Source: Actinomycetota bacterium (GTDB lineage Bacteria > Actinomycetota > UBA4738 > HRBIN12). Taken from it: 42,519 nt of DNA. The notes under the pieces were generated by a model. That model searched no databases and had not been told where the DNA came from. It was given only the letters and a program-made list of their open reading frames with translations. The DNA is taken from the NCBI GenBank assembly GCA_005885035.1, contig VAXZ01000002.1, positions 1 through 42,519 on the forward strand, read 5' to 3'. Position numbers and translations under genes: made by a program. The first letter of the stretch is position 1. Each line of letters starts with the position of its first letter. This document shows positions 7,231-15,181 of this stretch, one piece after another.

Positions 7231-8364
7231 TCACCCGACCGCGGAGCCGAGCCATCCGGCGAGATGGCCCGCGATCACGGGCCAGGTGTACGAGCGGATG
7301 ACGCGCGCACGTCCCGCCTCCCCCATCTTCCGGGCGAGGCCGGGGTCGCCGAGCAGGATGGCGACCGCGTCGGCGACGGCATCCACGCGGCGACCGTCGA
7401 CGCACAGCCCGGTCTCGCCGTCGATGAGACTCTCCGGGGCGCCCCCGGAGTCGCCGACGACGACCGGGCGGCCACACGCGGCCGCCTCGATGAAGACGTT
7501 GCCCCACCCTTCGACCTCGAGCCCGGCCGCACGTGTCCGGCAGGGCATCGCGAACACGTCCCCGACCGCGTAGTAACCGGGGAGGTCGTCCTCGCTCACC
7601 TCGCCGGCGAACAGGACGGAACCGGAAGGCGCCGCGCTCGCCAGGGCGCGGAGCTTCGCCTCGTAGGGACCTGCCCCGACGACCAGCAGCGTGGCGTCGG
7701 GAACGCGGGCTCGGATGGATCCGATCGCTCGGATCAACACGTCCTGTCCCTTGCGCGGGACGAGCCTACTGACGCACACGACGAGCGGCCGGTCCCCGAT
7801 GCCCAGCGAGCGTCGGATCCCGTCGGTCTCGAGGTCCGGCCGGAAGCGCTCGATATCCGCGCCCGGGTAGAGCACCGAGACGGGAACGTCGTCGGGCACC
7901 GCGGTCCGCACCGTTCGCGCGACGAAAGCCGAGCACATCACCGCGACGCGGGATGCCCGCGAGGTCGCGCGCCGGATCGCCGCGTGCGTCACCGGGGCGA
8001 TCGAGAGCCAGTACTCGAAGCCGTGCGCCGCGGCGATGTAGGGATACCCGTCCGCAGCCAGCCTCGGTCCGAGGAGGGCCAGCGGATAGGTGGCGCCGAA
8101 CAGCACCACCTCGGCGCCCAGCTCACGCGCGGCGGAACGCACCCGTCGGCCGGTGTTCCCGGTCGGCCACAGCGCCGCTTCCGGCTGACGGAAGACGGGG
8201 AACGGAGCCTCCGCGTCGTACCGGGAGGGATCGCCGGTCGTCGGACAGAACACGCCGACCCGGTCCGGCGGCAGGGCTCGCATGAGCGCCTCGAGCGTTC
8301 TCTGGATGCCGCCCACACGGGGCGGGAAGTCATTCGTGACGAGCAGGGTGGTCGGAACGTCCAC
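7231..8364 (-). CDS. GT4-type glycosyltransferase (GT-B fold)
   Basis: A 377-residue protein from GTG 8364. The N-terminal half begins 'TTLLVTNDFPPRVGGIQRTLEALMRALP', the classic GT4 opening with a glycine-rich acceptor loop. The C-terminal half has 'PLVVCVSRLVPRKGQDVLIRAI' (the R and K that bind diphosphate), 'LLVVGAGPYEAKLRALA', 'FAGEVSEDDLPGYYAVGDVFAMPCRTRAAGLEVEGWGNVFIEAAACGRPVVVGDSGGAPESLIDGETG' with the EAAACG nucleotide-sugar loop. It resembles the mannosyltransferases that build phosphatidylinositol mannosides in actinobacteria, but the acceptor cannot be proven. The gene is divergent from ygfZ. A GATTAT box lies 7 nt before the start. Confidence 0.9.
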   Translation of the reverse strand: MDVPTTLLVTNDFPPRVGGIQRTLEALMRALPPDRVGVFCPTTGDPSRYDAEAPFPVFRQPEAALWPTGNTGRRVRSAARELGAEVVLFGATYPLALLGPRLAADGYPYIAAAHGFEYWLSIAPVTHAAIRRATSRASRVAVMCSAFVARTVRTAVPDDVPVSVLYPGADIERFRPDLETDGIRRSLGIGDRPLVVCVSRLVPRKGQDVLIRAIGSIRARVPDATLLVVGAGPYEAKLRALASAAPSGSVLFAGEVSEDDLPGYYAVGDVFAMPCRTRAAGLEVEGWGNVFIEAAACGRPVVVGDSGGAPESLIDGETGLCVDGRRVDAVADAVAILLGDPGLARKMGEAGRARVIRSYTWPVIAGHLAGWLGSAVG

Positions 8365-8387
8365 GGTGCCGATAATCGCAGAGGGAG

Positions 8388-8402
8388 CCCGAGGGGCTCG
8401 GG
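8388..8402. repeat. Short inverted repeat in the glycosyltransferase/ygfZ divergent gap
   Basis: CCCGAG-GGG-CTCGGG, a perfect 6-bp inverted repeat with a 3-nt centre, between two divergent starts (8364 minus, 8425 plus). It could be an operator or part of a hairpin. GC-rich DNA yields such repeats by chance, so support is weak. Confidence 0.3.
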
Positions 8403-8424
8403 CAGCGGGGGGACGAGCACGGAT

Positions 8425-9306
8425 ATGGATGAGGGGTCCGGTACCCAGGTGTCTGCGCTGGAGGAGGAGCGTGCCTTCCTCGATCGTTCCCCCTGGCGCA
8501 AGGTCCGGGTCACGGGCGCGGATGCCGTCACATGGCTCGGTGATCTGCTCACCGCCGACGTCGCCGCGCTCGAGCCGGGCCGGGGATGCCGCTCGCTCCT
8601 GCTCACCCCGACCGGCCGGATCCGCGCCGACATCCAGGTCGCGCGTCGCGAGGACGATCTGGTCCTGCTCCAGGCACCCGAGCAACCCCAGCACATCGGA
8701 CTGGCCCTGAGTACCTACGTCTTGTCCTCCGATGTCTCGCTCGAAGACCGAACCAACGACCTCGCGTTGTTCACCGTTCCGGGTCAAGCCGCATCCCTCG
8801 TCGGGATCCACGGCGCGACCGAACCTTCGAGCGTCGGGCCCGGCATCGACGTCCTCGTCGATGCCGGGAAGCCGGCATGGCGGTTCGTCGAAGCGTGCAT
8901 CGCCGCCGGCCTCGAAGAGGCCGGCGGCGACGCCTACGAGGTCTGGCGCGTCCGCCGGGGTATCGCGCGGATGGGACCGGACTTCGACGAGCGCTCGCTG
9001 CCGGCCGAGGCCGGTCTCGAGGCCACGATCGATTCCGACAAAGGATGTTTCCTCGGCCAAGAGGCCGTTGCGCGTGTGCGCAACCTCGGCCATCCGCCGC
9101 GGCTCCTGCGTCACCTTCACGGTCCGGGGTCGATCTCCGTCGGGGAGCCCGTCTTCGCGGCGCCGAACGCGGTCGGCGAGGTCACCAGCGCGGCCCGCGA
9201 CCGGGACGGAAGCACGGTGCTCGTCCGGGTCCGGTGGGATGCCGCGACCCTGCCGCTGACAGTCTCGGACGGCCGTTCGCTCGAGGAAGCGCTCGCGACG
9301 AGCTAG
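8425..9306 (+). CDS. ygfZ: YgfZ/CAF17-type folate-binding protein
   Basis: A 293-residue protein from ATG 8425. Features: 'DRSPWRKVRVTGADAVTWLGDLLTADVAALEPGRGCRSLLLTPTGRIRADIQV' (GcvT-like folate-binding N-domain), 'EVWRVRRGIARMGPDFDERSLPAEAGLEATIDSDKGCFLGQEAVARVRNLG' with the YgfZ signature K-G-C-F-x-G-Q-E at about residues 209-216, and a small C-terminal barrel. YgfZ proteins bind folate and help maintain certain Fe-S enzymes. The signature Cys is present. It fits the iron-sulfur theme of this window (SUF, ErpA, WhiB). Confidence 0.92.
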   Translation: MDEGSGTQVSALEEERAFLDRSPWRKVRVTGADAVTWLGDLLTADVAALEPGRGCRSLLLTPTGRIRADIQVARREDDLVLLQAPEQPQHIGLALSTYVLSSDVSLEDRTNDLALFTVPGQAASLVGIHGATEPSSVGPGIDVLVDAGKPAWRFVEACIAAGLEEAGGDAYEVWRVRRGIARMGPDFDERSLPAEAGLEATIDSDKGCFLGQEAVARVRNLGHPPRLLRHLHGPGSISVGEPVFAAPNAVGEVTSAARDRDGSTVLVRVRWDAATLPLTVSDGRSLEEALATS

Positions 9307-9441
9307 TCCGTTCGAGTCATTTCGTGTCCCCCTGTCAGGTGAGAGCGCAATGGGTGCCTTCGCCCTCTTCCCTTGGCGCCGAGCGCTCTGTTATGAATCG
9401 GCCTCGGCCTGCCCGCGGCCGCGAAGGGGGGTGCGACGAAC

Positions 9442-9720
9442 GTGAGGATCGACCGGTTCCCCGACGTTGACGTGGACGCGCTCCCCGCCGATCCGTCCCC
9501 CCCGGATCTCTGGCAGGACCGTGCCGCCTGCTTCGGGATCGACCCGGATGTCTTCTTCCCGATCTCGGAGGAAGAGGCGGGGCCGGCGCTCGCCTTCTGC
9601 AACGTCTGCACGATCCGCGAGGAATGCCTCGCGTGGGCCCTCAAGAACGGTGAGCGCTACGGCGTGTGGGGAGCGACGACCGAGCAGCAACGTCGTCGGC
9701 TCCAGCGCAACGTCGCCTGA
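9442..9720 (+). CDS. WhiB-family [4Fe-4S] regulatory protein
   Basis: A 92-residue protein from GTG 9442. It has the four WhiB cysteines at C30, C53, C56 and C62 (C-x22-C-x2-C-x5-C), the family phrase 'WQDRAACFGIDPDVFFP', and 'GERYGVWGATTEQQRRRLQR', where the usual GVWGG turn reads GVWGA. The basic C-terminus contacts DNA or sigma factor. WhiB proteins carry an oxygen- and NO-sensitive 4Fe-4S cluster, work with SigA, and are restricted to Actinomycetota and their phages, which is the strongest taxonomic marker here. The 135-nt upstream gap is consistent with its own promoter, though no clear TANNNT box stands at the start. Confidence 0.96.
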   Translation: MRIDRFPDVDVDALPADPSPPDLWQDRAACFGIDPDVFFPISEEEAGPALAFCNVCTIREECLAWALKNGERYGVWGATTEQQRRRLQRNVA

Positions 9721-9773
9721 CGCGAAGGATCGACGCGGTCGGCACCCGGTCGCCAGGCGATCGGCGCCGCCCC

Positions 9774-9779
9774 TAGACT
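9774..9779 (+). promoter_or_regulatory. -10 box for leaderless hddA
   Basis: TAGACT, 7 nt before GTG 9787. No recognisable Shine-Dalgarno lies in the gap, so the message probably starts at the GTG. Confidence 0.6.
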
Positions 9780-9786
9780 TGCTCGT

Positions 9787-10833
9787 GTGGAGCCCGACCG
9801 CACCCCGATCGACGCCGTCGCGCCGCTCCGGATCAGCTTCTGCGGCGGCGGCACCGACCTCCCCCATTGGTACGAGGAGCACGGCGGAGCGGTGCTGTCG
9901 GCAACCATCGACCACTCGGTCCGGGTCCGGCTCGTCCCGCGCGACGATCGAGAGATCCGGGTGCGCTCCCTCGACCTCGGCCACATGGTCGCGTACCACC
10001 TCGACCGAGGACCCGCGTACGACGGTGTCATGGACCTGCCGAAGGCCGCGATCGCGAGGATGGGTATCACCCGTGGCGTCGACCTGCAGATCGAGAGCGA
10101 CGCCCCACCGGGCAGCGGCCTCGGTGGCTCGTCCGCCCTCGTGACCGCGGTCGTGGCGGCCCTGGCTATGCTGACGGATCGCCGGCTCACGGCGCACGAG
10201 GTGGCGCGCCTATCGCACCGCATCGAGCGTGAGGATCTCGGGATCAGCGGCGGATGGCAGGACCAGTACGCCGCCGCGTTCGGCGGTTTCAACTTCCTCG
10301 AGTTCTCGCGCGCTGAGGTGTCCGTGAGCCCCGTGCGCGCGAGCGCGCGGACGCTCGCCGCGCTCGGTCGCCAGCTGCTCCTGTGCTACACGGGGAGCGT
10401 CCGTCGGAACGTCGGTCTCATCGATCGTCAGATCCAGCTGCATCGCGAGGGACGAGAGGACACGATCCTGGGCATGAAGCGCCTCCAGGAGATGGCCTTC
10501 GCCATGCGGAACGCCGTCGAGCGGGGGGACGTCGACGTCCTCGGGTCGTTGCTGGACGACGCCTTCGTCGCGAAGAAGCAGATGAACCCGTTCATCGCCG
10601 AGGACACCCCGATCGAGGACATGCTCGCCGCGGCCCGCGCCGCGGGCGCGATCGGGGGCAAGATCTGTGGAGCAGGCGGCGGCGGCTACCTCCTCCTGGC
10701 GGCCCCGCCCTACGGGCACGAGGCGATCCGCGACGCCCTCGAGCGATCGGGAGGACAGTTCGCCTCGTTCGCCTTCTCGAGCGACGGGGTGCGGGCGAGG
10801 CGCGGGGGCGACGTCTGGGCGCCATCGCCTTGA
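9787..10833 (+). CDS. hddA: GHMP kinase, D-glycero-D-manno-heptose-7-phosphate kinase type
   Basis: A 348-residue GHMP kinase from GTG 9787. Motif 1 'APLRISFCGGGTDLPHWYEEHGG' (residues 12-34) is the HddA/sugar-1-kinase form. The ATP loop PPGSGLGGSSALVTA is at 107-121, and motif 3 'GAIGGKICGAGGGGYLLL' is near the C-terminus. HddA phosphorylates heptose 7-phosphate at C1, giving the 1,7-bisphosphate. The assignment is strengthened because the next two genes are GmhB- and GmhA-like and overlap it. A related GHMP sugar kinase (fucose, GlcNAc-type) is the alternative if judged alone. Confidence 0.88.
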   Translation: MEPDRTPIDAVAPLRISFCGGGTDLPHWYEEHGGAVLSATIDHSVRVRLVPRDDREIRVRSLDLGHMVAYHLDRGPAYDGVMDLPKAAIARMGITRGVDLQIESDAPPGSGLGGSSALVTAVVAALAMLTDRRLTAHEVARLSHRIEREDLGISGGWQDQYAAAFGGFNFLEFSRAEVSVSPVRASARTLAALGRQLLLCYTGSVRRNVGLIDRQIQLHREGREDTILGMKRLQEMAFAMRNAVERGDVDVLGSLLDDAFVAKKQMNPFIAEDTPIEDMLAAARAAGAIGGKICGAGGGGYLLLAAPPYGHEAIRDALERSGGQFASFAFSSDGVRARRGGDVWAPSP

Positions 10834-11387
10834 CCCGCAGGTTCGCCCTCGTCGATCGGGATGGCACGATCAACGTTGAGCGCGACCACATCATCGATCC
10901 CGACCAGATCGAGCTGATCCCCGGATCGGCCGATGCGCTCGTCCGCCTACGCGAAGAGGTGGGGATGGGCATCGTGGTCGTGACCAACCAAGCCCACGTG
11001 GGCCGTGGTGAGCTCGCACCGGCGGACCTGGACCGCATCCACGAACGCCTGCTCGCGCTCTTGGGGGAGGAAGGCGCGGCGGTCGACGCGATCTTGCACT
11101 GCCCTCACGCGCCGGAAGCCGGGTGCGACTGCCGGAAGCCGGCTCCCGGGCTGGCACTCCAAGCCGCTCAGCGGTTCGGGTTCGACCCGTCAACGAGCGT
11201 CGTCATCGGTGATCATGCCGGCGACGTCGGCTTGGGCCGAGCCGTCGGTGCCATGACCTTCCTCGTCCTCACCGGGCATGGGCGGGAGGAGCGTGCGTCG
11301 GCCGAGCCGCTGGCCGACCACGTCGTCCCGGACCTGGGCGCCGCGGTGGATATCATCGCGGCGCTCCCGCGAGACAGGGCGATGTGA
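10830..11387 (+). CDS. gmhB: GmhB-type HAD phosphatase (heptose bisphosphate phosphatase)
   Basis: A 185-residue HAD protein. TTG 10830 is chosen because it overlaps the hddA stop (TTGA) and is the only start codon before the catalytic loop ALVDRDGTINVE (nucleophile D9, acid D11). It carries the GmhB zinc loop CPHAPEAGCDCRKPAPG (His plus three Cys) and 'VVIGDHAGDVGLGRAVG' as motif IV. GmhB removes the 7-phosphate of heptose 1,7-bisphosphate. Histidinol-phosphate phosphatases share the fold, but the zinc loop and flanking genes favour GmhB. Confidence 0.9.
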   Translation: MTRRFALVDRDGTINVERDHIIDPDQIELIPGSADALVRLREEVGMGIVVVTNQAHVGRGELAPADLDRIHERLLALLGEEGAAVDAILHCPHAPEAGCDCRKPAPGLALQAAQRFGFDPSTSVVIGDHAGDVGLGRAVGAMTFLVLTGHGREERASAEPLADHVVPDLGAAVDIIAALPRDRAM

Positions 11388-11995
11388 ACAGCGAGGAAGC
11401 GCGCGAACGCGCCGCCGGATACCTGACGGAGACCGCCTCGGTCTTGCAGGCGGTCCTGTCGTCCTGTCTGGACGAGATCGTCGAGGCGGCCGTCCGTCTG
11501 ACCGCCTCGTTCCGGGGTGGTGGCACGCTGCTGATCTGTGGGAACGGCGGGAGCGCCGCCGATGCGCAACACCTCGCAACGGAGTTCGTCAGCACGTTGA
11601 CGCTCGACCATCCTCGACCCGCGATGCGCGCGATCGCCCTGACGACGGACACATCGCTCCTTACGGCGATCGGGAACGACTTCGGTGTCGACCGGATCTT
11701 CGCGCGGCAGCTCGAGGCGCTGGGAAGGCCCGGCGACGTCCTGCTCGGCATCTCCACGAGCGGCAACTCCGCGAACGTCATCGCTGCAGCCGAACGTGCC
11801 GCAGGGATGGGCCTCACCGTCCTCGCGCTGACGGGACGATCCGGAGGGAAGCTCGCACCGCTCGCCGACGTCGCGATCCGGATCCCGTCGGACGTCACGG
11901 CGCACATCCAGGAGGCGCACCTCGCGACCGAGCAGCTGCTCGCGCTGCTCGTCGAGCGATCGATCCACCCCGATCCCGTACCCGATTCCGCGTAG
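11384..11995 (+). CDS. gmhA: Sedoheptulose-7-phosphate isomerase (SIS domain)
   Basis: A 203-residue SIS protein from GTG 11384, overlapping the gmhB stop (GTGA). Visible: 'LLICGNGGSAADAQHLATEFV', the GmhA active-site loop, 'LTTDTSLLTAIGNDFGVDRIFARQLEALGRPGDVLLGISTSGNSANVIAAAERA' with the sugar-phosphate-binding STSGNS, and 'HIQEAHLATEQLLALLVE' with the C-terminal Glu/His set. GmhA isomerises sedoheptulose 7-phosphate to D-glycero-D-manno-heptose 7-phosphate, the substrate of the HddA-type kinase two genes upstream. DiaA-type proteins are similar, but context favours GmhA. Confidence 0.92.
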   Translation: MNSEEARERAAGYLTETASVLQAVLSSCLDEIVEAAVRLTASFRGGGTLLICGNGGSAADAQHLATEFVSTLTLDHPRPAMRAIALTTDTSLLTAIGNDFGVDRIFARQLEALGRPGDVLLGISTSGNSANVIAAAERAAGMGLTVLALTGRSGGKLAPLADVAIRIPSDVTAHIQEAHLATEQLLALLVERSIHPDPVPDSA

Positions 11996-12119
11996 GTATT
12001 TCTCCCCCACCGTTCGCATCCACCTAACGGGGTCACCCGTCGATATCCCCCTCCGAAGGGACATCCAGCACAGGGACGTCCCGGCCGGATGGTCTGGCGT
12101 TCCCGAACGGAGGGCTTCG

Positions 12120-15033
12120 ATGACACGGATCACATCTCTATCCCTGCGCGTGGTCGGAACGATGGTGGCCGCAGCCATCGTCGTGCTCGGCATGCCGACG
12201 CCGCCGGCGTCGGCAGCACCCCTCGACCACGTGACGATCACCGCCAGCACGCCTTCGCACGTGGAGGGCAACAGCGGAACAACCTCGGTGAGCTTCGCGA
12301 TCGTCTATACGGGGAACCCGACCGCCTTCTCGATCGATTGGGCGACCGCGGACGGCACCGCGACCGCCGGCAGCGATTACATCGCCGCGAGCGGCACGGT
12401 GAGCTTCAACGGGACCGGGCCGGACAAGACGAAGACCGCCACGGTGCTGATCAACGGCGACGCCACCGCCGAAACGAACGAGACCTTCACAGTCAACATC
12501 TCGAACCCACAACCCGCCACGGGCATCGTGATCGACACCCCGAGCGCGACGCAGACCATCATGGATGACGACAGTTCGGCATCCTTCTCGATAGGCGACG
12601 TTAGCGCGGCGGAGGGCAACGTAGGCAGCTCGACGTTCTCGTTCGCGGTCACGAAGACGGGCACGACCGCGTTCACGACCAGCGTCGACTTCGCCACGGC
12701 AGATGGAACGGCCACGGTCGCCGACGGTGACTTCGCCGCGACCTCCGGGACGCTCAGCTTCCTGCCGGGTGACACGTCCAAGACCGTCGACGTCACGGTG
12801 TACGGGGACACGAAGCACGAAGCCGATGAGACCTTCACGGTGGACCTGAGCGGCGCCCCCGATGACCTTCAACGTCACGCTCTCCAACCCGAGCGACCAG
12901 ACGGTGACGGTGGGCTACACGACCAACGACGGCACGGCCACCATCGCGGACGGCGACTACGTGGCGGCATCCGGGACCGTCACCTTCCTTGCGGATGAGA
13001 CGGCGAAGACCGTGGACGTCACCGTCAACGGTGACGACACCACCGAGCCGGATGAGGCGCTCACGCTCGATCTGTCGAACGCGACGAACGCGAACATCCT
13101 CGATGGCTCCGGCCTCGGCACCGTAACGAACGACGACCCCATCCCGGACGTGAGCATCGACGACCAGTCGATCACGGAAGGGAACGCCGGCACGTCGACG
13201 CTCACCTTCAACGTCACGTTGTCGCACGCCAGCTCCGACACGGTGACCGTCGATTACACGACCAACGACGGCACGGCCACGACCGCGGACGGCGACTACG
13301 TCACATCGTCCGGGACGCTCACCTTCGACCCTAGCCAGACGACGAAGACCGTCGACGCCACGATCAACGGCGATACCACGCACGAGGCCGACGAGACCTT
13401 CACGGTGGAGCTCTCCAACCCCGGCAACGCCGGGATCGCCGATGGGTCTGGCCTGGGCACCATCACGAACGACGACCAGGTCCCCGACATCTCGATCGAC
13501 GATCAGTCGATCAGCGAGGGTGACGCCGGGACGTCGACGCTCACGTTCAACGTCGCGCTCTCGAACCCGAGCGACCAGACGGTGACCGTCGATTACACGA
13601 CCAACGACGGCACGGCCACGATCGCGGACGGCGACTACGCCGCGGCGTCTGGGACGGTGACCTTCGACCCCGGCCAGACCACGAAGACCGTCCACGTCAC
13701 CGTGAACGGGGACAACACCCACGAGTCGGACGAAACCTTGACGGTCGAACTGTCGAACGAGTCGAACGCGAACCTCCTGGACGCCTCGGGACTCGGCACC
13801 ATCACGAACGACGACCAGGTCCCGGACATCTCGATCGACGACCAGTTGGTCACGGAGGGCAACAGCCCCGACACCACCACGATGACCTTCAACGTCACGC
13901 TCTCCAACCCGAGCGACCAGACGGTGACCGTCGATTACACGACCAACGACGGCACGGCCACGATCGCGGGCGGCGACTACGCCACATCGGCCGGGACGCT
14001 CACCTTCGACCCCGGCCAGACCGCGAAGACCGTCGACGTCACGGTGAACGGGGACAACACCCACGAGGCCGACGAAACCTTGACGGTCGACCTGTCGAAC
14101 GAGTCGAACGCGAACCTCCTGGACGCCTCCGGACTCGGCACGATCACGGACGACGACGCCTCGGCGACGATCTCGGTCGCGGACAGATCGGTCGCGGAAG
14201 GGAACGTCGGTGACACGACCCTCCCGTTCGACGTCACGCTCTCAGTCGCATCGTCCGTCACCGTGCACGGTGACGCGATCTACGAAGCCGACGAGCACCT
14301 GACGCTCGACCTCTCCAACGCGAGCGGCGCCACCATCACGGACGACTCCGGCGCGGGGACGATCACGAACGATGACGCAGCTCCCACGTTCACGATCGAC
14401 GACGTCAGCACGGCTGAAGGCAACGCCGGCATCACCGCGTTCACGTTCACGGTGACCAAGTCGGGAGCGACCCAGCTCAGCTCGACGGTGCATTTCACGA
14501 CGGGCGGTGGGACCGCGACGGCTGGCGTCGACTACGCCGCGAACAGCGGCACGCTCCCCTTCGGGCCGAGCGCCACCACGAAGTCGATCACGGTGCTCGT
14601 GAACGGCGACACCGGGTTCGAGGCGAACGAGACCTTCCACGTCGTCCTGACCAGCCCGACCGGCGGGAAGATCTCGAACGCAACCGGCGTCGGCACGATC
14701 AGGAACGATGACAGGCAGCCGACGACGCTGACCCTGCGCCGGCGGGTAGCACGGACGCTCGTGATCGGTCGAGGCCTTCTCGAGCCCGCGTCGGCGGGGT
14801 TCAAGGTCCGGGTGGCGCTCTTCAGGTTCGTCGGCGGGAAGTGGCACCGGCTCAGGGCCAAGACCGTCACGGTGACCGCGCTCAAGGACCGCGATGGCGA
14901 TGGGAAGCCGGACGCCCGCTATCGCGCCACGTTCAGGCGGCCCGCTGGCCACGGACGGTTCAAACTCCGTGCTCGCTTCGTAGGGACCCCAACCCAGCTG
15001 CCCGCGCAGCGGAGGCGGATCTTCCGGCTCTGA
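12120..15033 (+). pseudogene. Secreted Calx-beta repeat protein, frame broken near 12860 and one repeat shortened near 14254
   Basis: ATG 12120 follows GGAGGG. Residues 1-34 form a signal peptide with an AxA site (PPASAAP). Calx-beta repeats follow, each about 113 residues and ending in TNDD/TDDD-like sequence, with starts near 12228, 12570, 13139, 13477, 13816, 14158 and 14380. The third repeat has lost its beginning. Typical phrases are 'DYTTNDGTATIADGDY' and 'HEADETFTVELSN' (Ca2+-binding acidic turns). At about 12860 the frame changes from ...ETFTVDLSGAP to TFNVTLSNPSDQ, losing about 39 residues. At about 14254 another repeat lacks about 40 residues but stays in frame. A basic 100-residue C-terminal domain (from 14720, RQPTTLTLRRRVART...) ends in RIFRL, with no sortase motif. 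Likely an extracellular, calcium-binding adhesion or matrix protein. Confidence 0.85.
12860..12908 (+). repeat. 49-nt exact repeat inside the Calx-beta gene (copy 1; copy 2 at 13880-13928)
   Basis: The DNA encoding TFNVTLSNPSDQTV is identical at 12860-12908 and 13880-13928. The two copies are 1020 nt apart, a multiple of three. Copy 1 sits exactly at the broken frame junction, which makes repeat-driven misassembly or recombination plausible there. Confidence 0.75.
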
Positions 15034-15056
15034 TCCTCCCCCACGACCCCATCACC

Positions 15057-15084
15057 GACGGGGCGCCCGGAAGGGCGCCCCGTC
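15057..15084 (+). terminator. Strong GC hairpin after the Calx-beta gene
   Basis: A perfect 12-bp stem (GACGGGGCGCCC / GGGCGCCCCGTC) with a GGAA loop, 24 nt after the Calx-beta stop and upstream of the next promoter. There is no T run, as is common for terminator hairpins of high-GC actinobacteria. It is the clearest terminator-like structure in the window. Confidence 0.75.
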
Positions 15085-15115
15085 TGCGTTCCGAGCCATG
15101 CGCCCCCACGGCCGC

Positions 15116-15145
15116 TTGACGGCCGAACACCTGTTCGGATACGGT
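15116..15145 (+). promoter_or_regulatory. Housekeeping-type promoter for the exonuclease/UvrC-like gene
   Basis: TTGACG (15116-15121), an 18-nt spacer and TACGGT (15140-15145) make a near-consensus SigA-type promoter. The expected start near 15152 gives a roughly 30-nt leader with GGAGG before ATG 15182. Confidence 0.7.
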
Positions 15146-15181
15146 GAGCGCCCTCGCTCGGCCCCTGCCGACGGAGGCCCG

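Noticed and set aside
8388-8402. Inverted repeat as a terminator
   Set aside because: It lies between two divergent starts, so there is nothing to terminate. It is kept only as a weak possible operator.
12000-12119. Possible c-di-GMP or other riboswitch before the Calx-beta gene
   Set aside because: The 124-nt gap has some short complementary pieces but no recognisable aptamer core. Only the GGAGGG ribosome site is convincing.
12835-14064. A 409-codon minus-strand frame full of repeats such as 'VRLVG' and 'DRDV'
   Set aside because: It is the antisense image of the Calx-beta repeats.
12120-15033. The Calx-beta repeats as a CRISPR array or mobile-element repeat
   Set aside because: The period of about 339 nt, the open reading frame and the protein motifs show coding repeats, not spacers.
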